Position numbers and translations under genes: made by a program. Below the pieces are notes generated by a model. The model ran no database searches, was not told where the DNA came from, and worked only from the letters and a program-made list of their open reading frames with translations. From assembly GCF_014297285.1 (NCBI RefSeq), contig NZ_JACOQI010000006.1:118668-182667 (forward strand): 64,000 nt of DNA, written 5' to 3'. This stretch comes from Dysosmobacter segnis. Its GTDB lineage: Bacteria > Bacillota > Clostridia > Oscillospirales > Oscillospiraceae. Positions 59,820 to 64,000 of this stretch are shown in pieces (positions within the stretch are counted from its first letter, which is position 1; each line of letters starts with the position of its first letter).

Positions 59820-60020
59820 TTAGCAATTCTTAATCTCATTCTCTATAAAATAATTTGCAATTTCAAAGGCTTTTATTCTTCTCTTTGCCAATGTGATTTG
59901 TGATTTATAACGCTCGGAATTATCCTTTGATTCAAATGTTTTTACTGTTTCTCTTAGCTTGTGCAGAGTTGAATCAATTTGCCTTTTGGCCGCGGTTAAT
60001 TCATCTATTGTATACTTCAT
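59820..60020 (-). CDS. Small AT-rich coiled-coil protein, antisense within IME2
   Basis: A 66-residue basic protein: YTIDELTAAKRQIDSTLHKL then KSQITLAKRRIKAFEIANYF. It is on the minus strand and AT-rich compared with its neighbours. GGAGAAAAC precedes the ATG at 60020. No family recognized; it may be a regulator of the recombinase that starts at 60246. Confidence 0.5.
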   Translation of the reverse strand: MKYTIDELTAAKRQIDSTLHKLRETVKTFESKDNSERYKSQITLAKRRIKAFEIANYFIENEIKNC

Positions 60021-60215
60021 GTTTTCTCCTTTAACTTCTGATTTTTTTGTTAAATCAGAGTATACCACGGAGTTATGAACTTTTCTACTGCAAATATGGG
60101 ACGACAACCCATACCATAAAAATCGGAAAATTGAAAAGCTGTAAAGAAGCAAATTTAACGCTTTTGCCGCTGTACAGCCCCCGCCGTTCCGTGGTACAAT
60201 GAAACCACGGAATAG

Positions 60216-62112
<1,897 letters not shown>

Positions 62113-62189
62113 TAGTCCTCCTTTCCGACAGCCGAATAAACAGGTATAATGTGTTGCTATCATTATACCATATCCCGCCGCCTAATGCA

Positions 62190-62363
62190 CTACTCGGACG
62201 CTAAAAATCCCGGATTTCCGGGCTTTTTCTGCAAATCCTTTACAATGAGTTTCTCAATCTTTTTATGGATTGTATCGGTTGCCTTTTCACTCGGCAACGC
62301 TTGAACAAGATAGGTGATTTTCCCTATTTTGCGTTCGGTTGTAATTGTCTGTTTTTTATCCAT
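62190..62363 (-). CDS. TnpW-like small protein of IME3
   Basis: A 57-residue protein with the TnpW-like pattern (ITTERKIGKITYLVQALPSE) and a lysine-rich helix (IHKKIEKLIVKDLQKK). The start follows AAAGGAGG. It lies 77 nt upstream of the recombinase start. Confidence 0.6.
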   Translation of the reverse strand: MDKKQTITTERKIGKITYLVQALPSEKATDTIHKKIEKLIVKDLQKKPGNPGFLASE

Positions 62364-62821
62364 TAGAAAAACCTCCTTTTCCTGTATGGATAAACTATAT
62401 TCGTCAAAAGGCAAAAACGGGCGGTTGTTAGCTGCAACCTCACGGGAGTTTCACCCCGGCCCATGCTTATGGGTGCGCCGCGCAATACTTTGAGGGTGTT
62501 CAACGCGGGAGTATCATTGTGCCGCCTTGTATGTCGTCGCCCACAAGCTGCTAAACCTGTTTTACGGCGCGGTAGTTCTCGCTCGGCTTTTCCCCTATGG
62601 GGAAAAGCTGTCATGGCGTACCCGCCGACTGGCTCGGTACAGACGGAATGTACCCGTTTGCCTGTTATGCTGCGCACCAAAGGCCGCTTTCTTTGTCAAA
62701 GAACAATAGGCTTTGTCGGCCTGCAAAAGCACATCAACAGCGGATATGCTTTTGCGGAACGACAAATAGCCCATAACGGGAAGCGTGGAAAGGGGACACG
62801 CTCCCCGCATGGGCTAAAAGA
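62364..62821 (-). other. Non-coding region of IME3 with a perfect palindrome
   Basis: About 460 bases without a convincing gene lie between the HTH and TnpW-like genes. A perfect 10-bp palindrome (GCTTTTCCCC and complement, 62586-62608, TAT loop) sits near the middle. Several short frames exist but none has a ribosome site and a sensible length. It may hold a transfer origin, a regulatory RNA or a remnant. Confidence 0.45.
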
Positions 62822-63064
62822 TTATCCTACATGAAAAGCAAGGGTGCGGGTAATAAGGCGCACTTGCAGCCTGTTACGCATTTCCTCGTCCACATAGGAA
62901 TAGGTATTGCCCGCGTCGTCTTTCAGCGTGCGGGTACAAAGTTTCGCTATGTAACCCTCGTAGTGCTTCAAGATCGCGCACATGGCGGTTGTGTCGCCGT
63001 TTGCCGCTGCGGAAATGACAGGGAACGGCAACAGATTTTCAGACTTCCTAACGGTATTCATCAT
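62822..63064 (-). CDS. Small HTH-type protein of IME3
   Basis: An 80-residue protein of the same class as the IME2 gene at 54759: SAAANGDTTAMCAILKHYEG, then YVDEEMRNRLQVRLITRTL. The start at 63064 follows GGAGGGAAAAG. It overlaps the sigma-like gene by 17 nt. Probably part of the control circuit of the element. Confidence 0.7.
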   Translation of the reverse strand: MMNTVRKSENLLPFPVISAAANGDTTAMCAILKHYEGYIAKLCTRTLKDDAGNTYSYVDEEMRNRLQVRLITRTLAFHVG

Positions 63065-63485
63065 CTGCTTTTCCCTCCAAATACTGTTTGATTTTCGCAA
63101 GCGCGGATTTCCTGTGCCGGAAAACCGTCGTGCGTACAACATTCAGCAGTTCGCCAATTTCCGCGTCGCTCATATCCAAGAAGTAGGACAAAAGGATAAT
63201 GTCGCGTTTCCTTTCGGGCAAAGCGTTAAGGGCTTCGGCAAGCAGTTCATTTTTGACGAGTACATCAAAGCCGGACACTTGAAAACGGAAATAATCGCTT
63301 TCGTATTCGTCCGTTGTGAAAAGCTGCGCGAGTTCGCTTTCGCTCAAATCCGAAAAAGTAACTTCGCGTGCTGCGCGTTTCGCAAGAGTGCGGCGGTGGC
63401 TTTTCGCTTCGCCGACCAAAGTTTTCTTTGCTAATGCGTCGTACTGATGTTGTATTCTTTCCTTGTCGGAAGAAGATAGCTCCAT
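63048..63485 (-). CDS. Sigma-70 region 4-like protein of IME3
   Basis: A 145-residue protein. Its C-terminal half has sigma region 4 features: ALPERKRDIILLSYFLDMSD followed by AEIGELLNVVRTTVFRHRKS, a helix-turn-helix. The start at 63485 follows AAGGAGG with 9-nt spacing; a GTG at 63494 abuts that site and is less likely. It heads the minus-strand operon leading towards the recombinase. Confidence 0.72.
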   Translation of the reverse strand: MELSSSDKERIQHQYDALAKKTLVGEAKSHRRTLAKRAAREVTFSDLSESELAQLFTTDEYESDYFRFQVSGFDVLVKNELLAEALNALPERKRDIILLSYFLDMSDAEIGELLNVVRTTVFRHRKSALAKIKQYLEGKADDEYR

Positions 63486-63619
63486 AGAGTTCACCTCCTT
63501 CCCGCGTGGAGTAGAGGACGGGAGTTAAGGGCTTGTCCTCTCTGCCCCTTTCGCTCCGTACCCGTTCGGGAGATGGCTCTTGAGTGCGCTTTTCAGAAAA
63601 AAGTTGAAAAAAGCAAAAT

Positions 63620-63649
63620 GCGCCCGTCCGCAAGACGCGGACGGGCGCA
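63620..63649 (-). terminator. Terminator upstream of the IME3 sigma-like gene
   Basis: A perfect stem of GCGCCCGTCCGC with a 6-nt loop is followed on the minus strand by ATTTTGCTTTTTT. It would end transcription coming from the right before the sigma-like gene. Confidence 0.7.
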
Positions 63650-63668
63650 AAGGAAATGTAAGCAGTAG

Positions 63669-63776
63669 CTAAATGTATTGACAGTTCACATTCATAGCCG
63701 GAATATCCCGCTTGCGGAGCATAGCTTTTTTTGACCGCAAAGCATTAGGCGGGTTACAGTAAATAAAAATGGACAC
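63669..63776 (-). CDS. Possible 35-residue small protein
   Basis: A short minus-strand frame starting GTG after GGGGAGGTATCGCC: MSIFIYCNPPNALRSKKAML then a basic stretch ending NVNCQYI. The ribosome site and the terminator that follows suggest it may be expressed, but length and composition are not conclusive. No function suggested. Confidence 0.35.
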   Translation of the reverse strand: MSIFIYCNPPNALRSKKAMLRKRDIPAMNVNCQYI

Positions 63777-63888
63777 GGCGATACCTCCCCGATACCGCCG
63801 TATCCTTAAAAAAGGGCGACTTTAATACACTACCCGCAATCCATTCTATAATAGGGAACAGCGGCTTTTGCGCAATATTAAATAAAAA

Positions 63889-63931
63889 AGCCGATAACAC
63901 ATAGGTTTTTTGACCTAATGCGTTATCGGCT
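63889..63931. terminator. Hairpin near the window end
   Basis: AGCCGATAACACATAGGT pairs with ACCTAATGCGTTATCGGCT with one or two mismatches. A and T runs lie on both sides, so it could terminate on either strand. Confidence 0.5.
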
Positions 63932-64000
63932 CTGCGTCTATGCGTCTGGCACTTTTAATCATTTTTTTTTGAATTTATTATATGTGTTAGCTAACTGTCC

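Noticed and set aside
62848..62870. AAGTGCGCC sequence resembling the MOBQ nic core in IME3
   Set aside because: It lies within the coding sequence of the HTH gene and no relaxase is visible in the available part of IME3; probably chance.

Overview
The window reads as a chromosome of a Gram-positive anaerobic Clostridia, most likely Oscillospirales (Flavonifractor or Pseudoflavonifractor-like). The evidence is a GC-rich core, a meso-diaminopimelate-type MurE, CIRCE/HrcA heat-shock control, a tetrahydrofolate riboswitch on folT, an M-box on mgtE, and mobile elements of the kind found in gut Firmicutes. The species assignment is inference.

Positions 1-35500 are ordinary core genome. A division and cell-wall cluster runs on the minus strand (mraZ, rsmH, ftsL, a PASTA penicillin-binding protein, murE, mraY, ftsW, murG), driven by a clear promoter with MraZ boxes; murF and murD are missing from their usual places. 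Next come rsmD-coaD, greA, a ferritin-like gene, a two-gene SUF operon (sufC-sufB), an AraC regulator, thyA-folA, recG, M-box/mgtE, a radical SAM gene with tdk and several small genes, mutY, rpiB, a PHP phosphatase, the hrcA-grpE-pspC-dnaK-dnaJ operon, and a THF-riboswitch folT gene. Two copies of a structured intergenic repeat sit at about 1.0-1.2 kb and 11.8-12.2 kb.

At 35500 the 3' half of a tRNA-Arg(CCU) gene is cut off in the anticodon loop, and everything to its right is mobile DNA. First come an excisionase-like gene and an AT-rich two-gene operon: a metallo-beta-lactamase-fold protein and a fused E2-like/E1-like/JAB protein, all with intact catalytic motifs. This is the strongest candidate for a poorly described system, possibly ubiquitin-like conjugation with a role in defence.

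Next is a remnant of an integrative conjugative element (replication initiator, pcfB, virD4, truncated maff2). Its virD4 coupling gene is split by a 7.7 kb mobilizable element (IME1), whose ends can be read to the base through a shared GG dinucleotide. IME1 carries a large serine recombinase, a MOBQ relaxase with a recognizable nic core, and a toprim-helicase replication protein.

After the broken maff2 gene comes a tet(W) tetracycline-resistance gene with its leader and attenuator, a methyltransferase gene, and a second mobilizable element (IME2: sigma-like factor, HTH, mobC, mobA, replication genes, tnpX-type recombinase). The IME2 recombinase is cut after about 63 codons by a third element (IME3) in the opposite orientation, which runs past the window end. 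The region is therefore a set of nested insertions in which inner elements disable the transfer or excision genes of outer ones.
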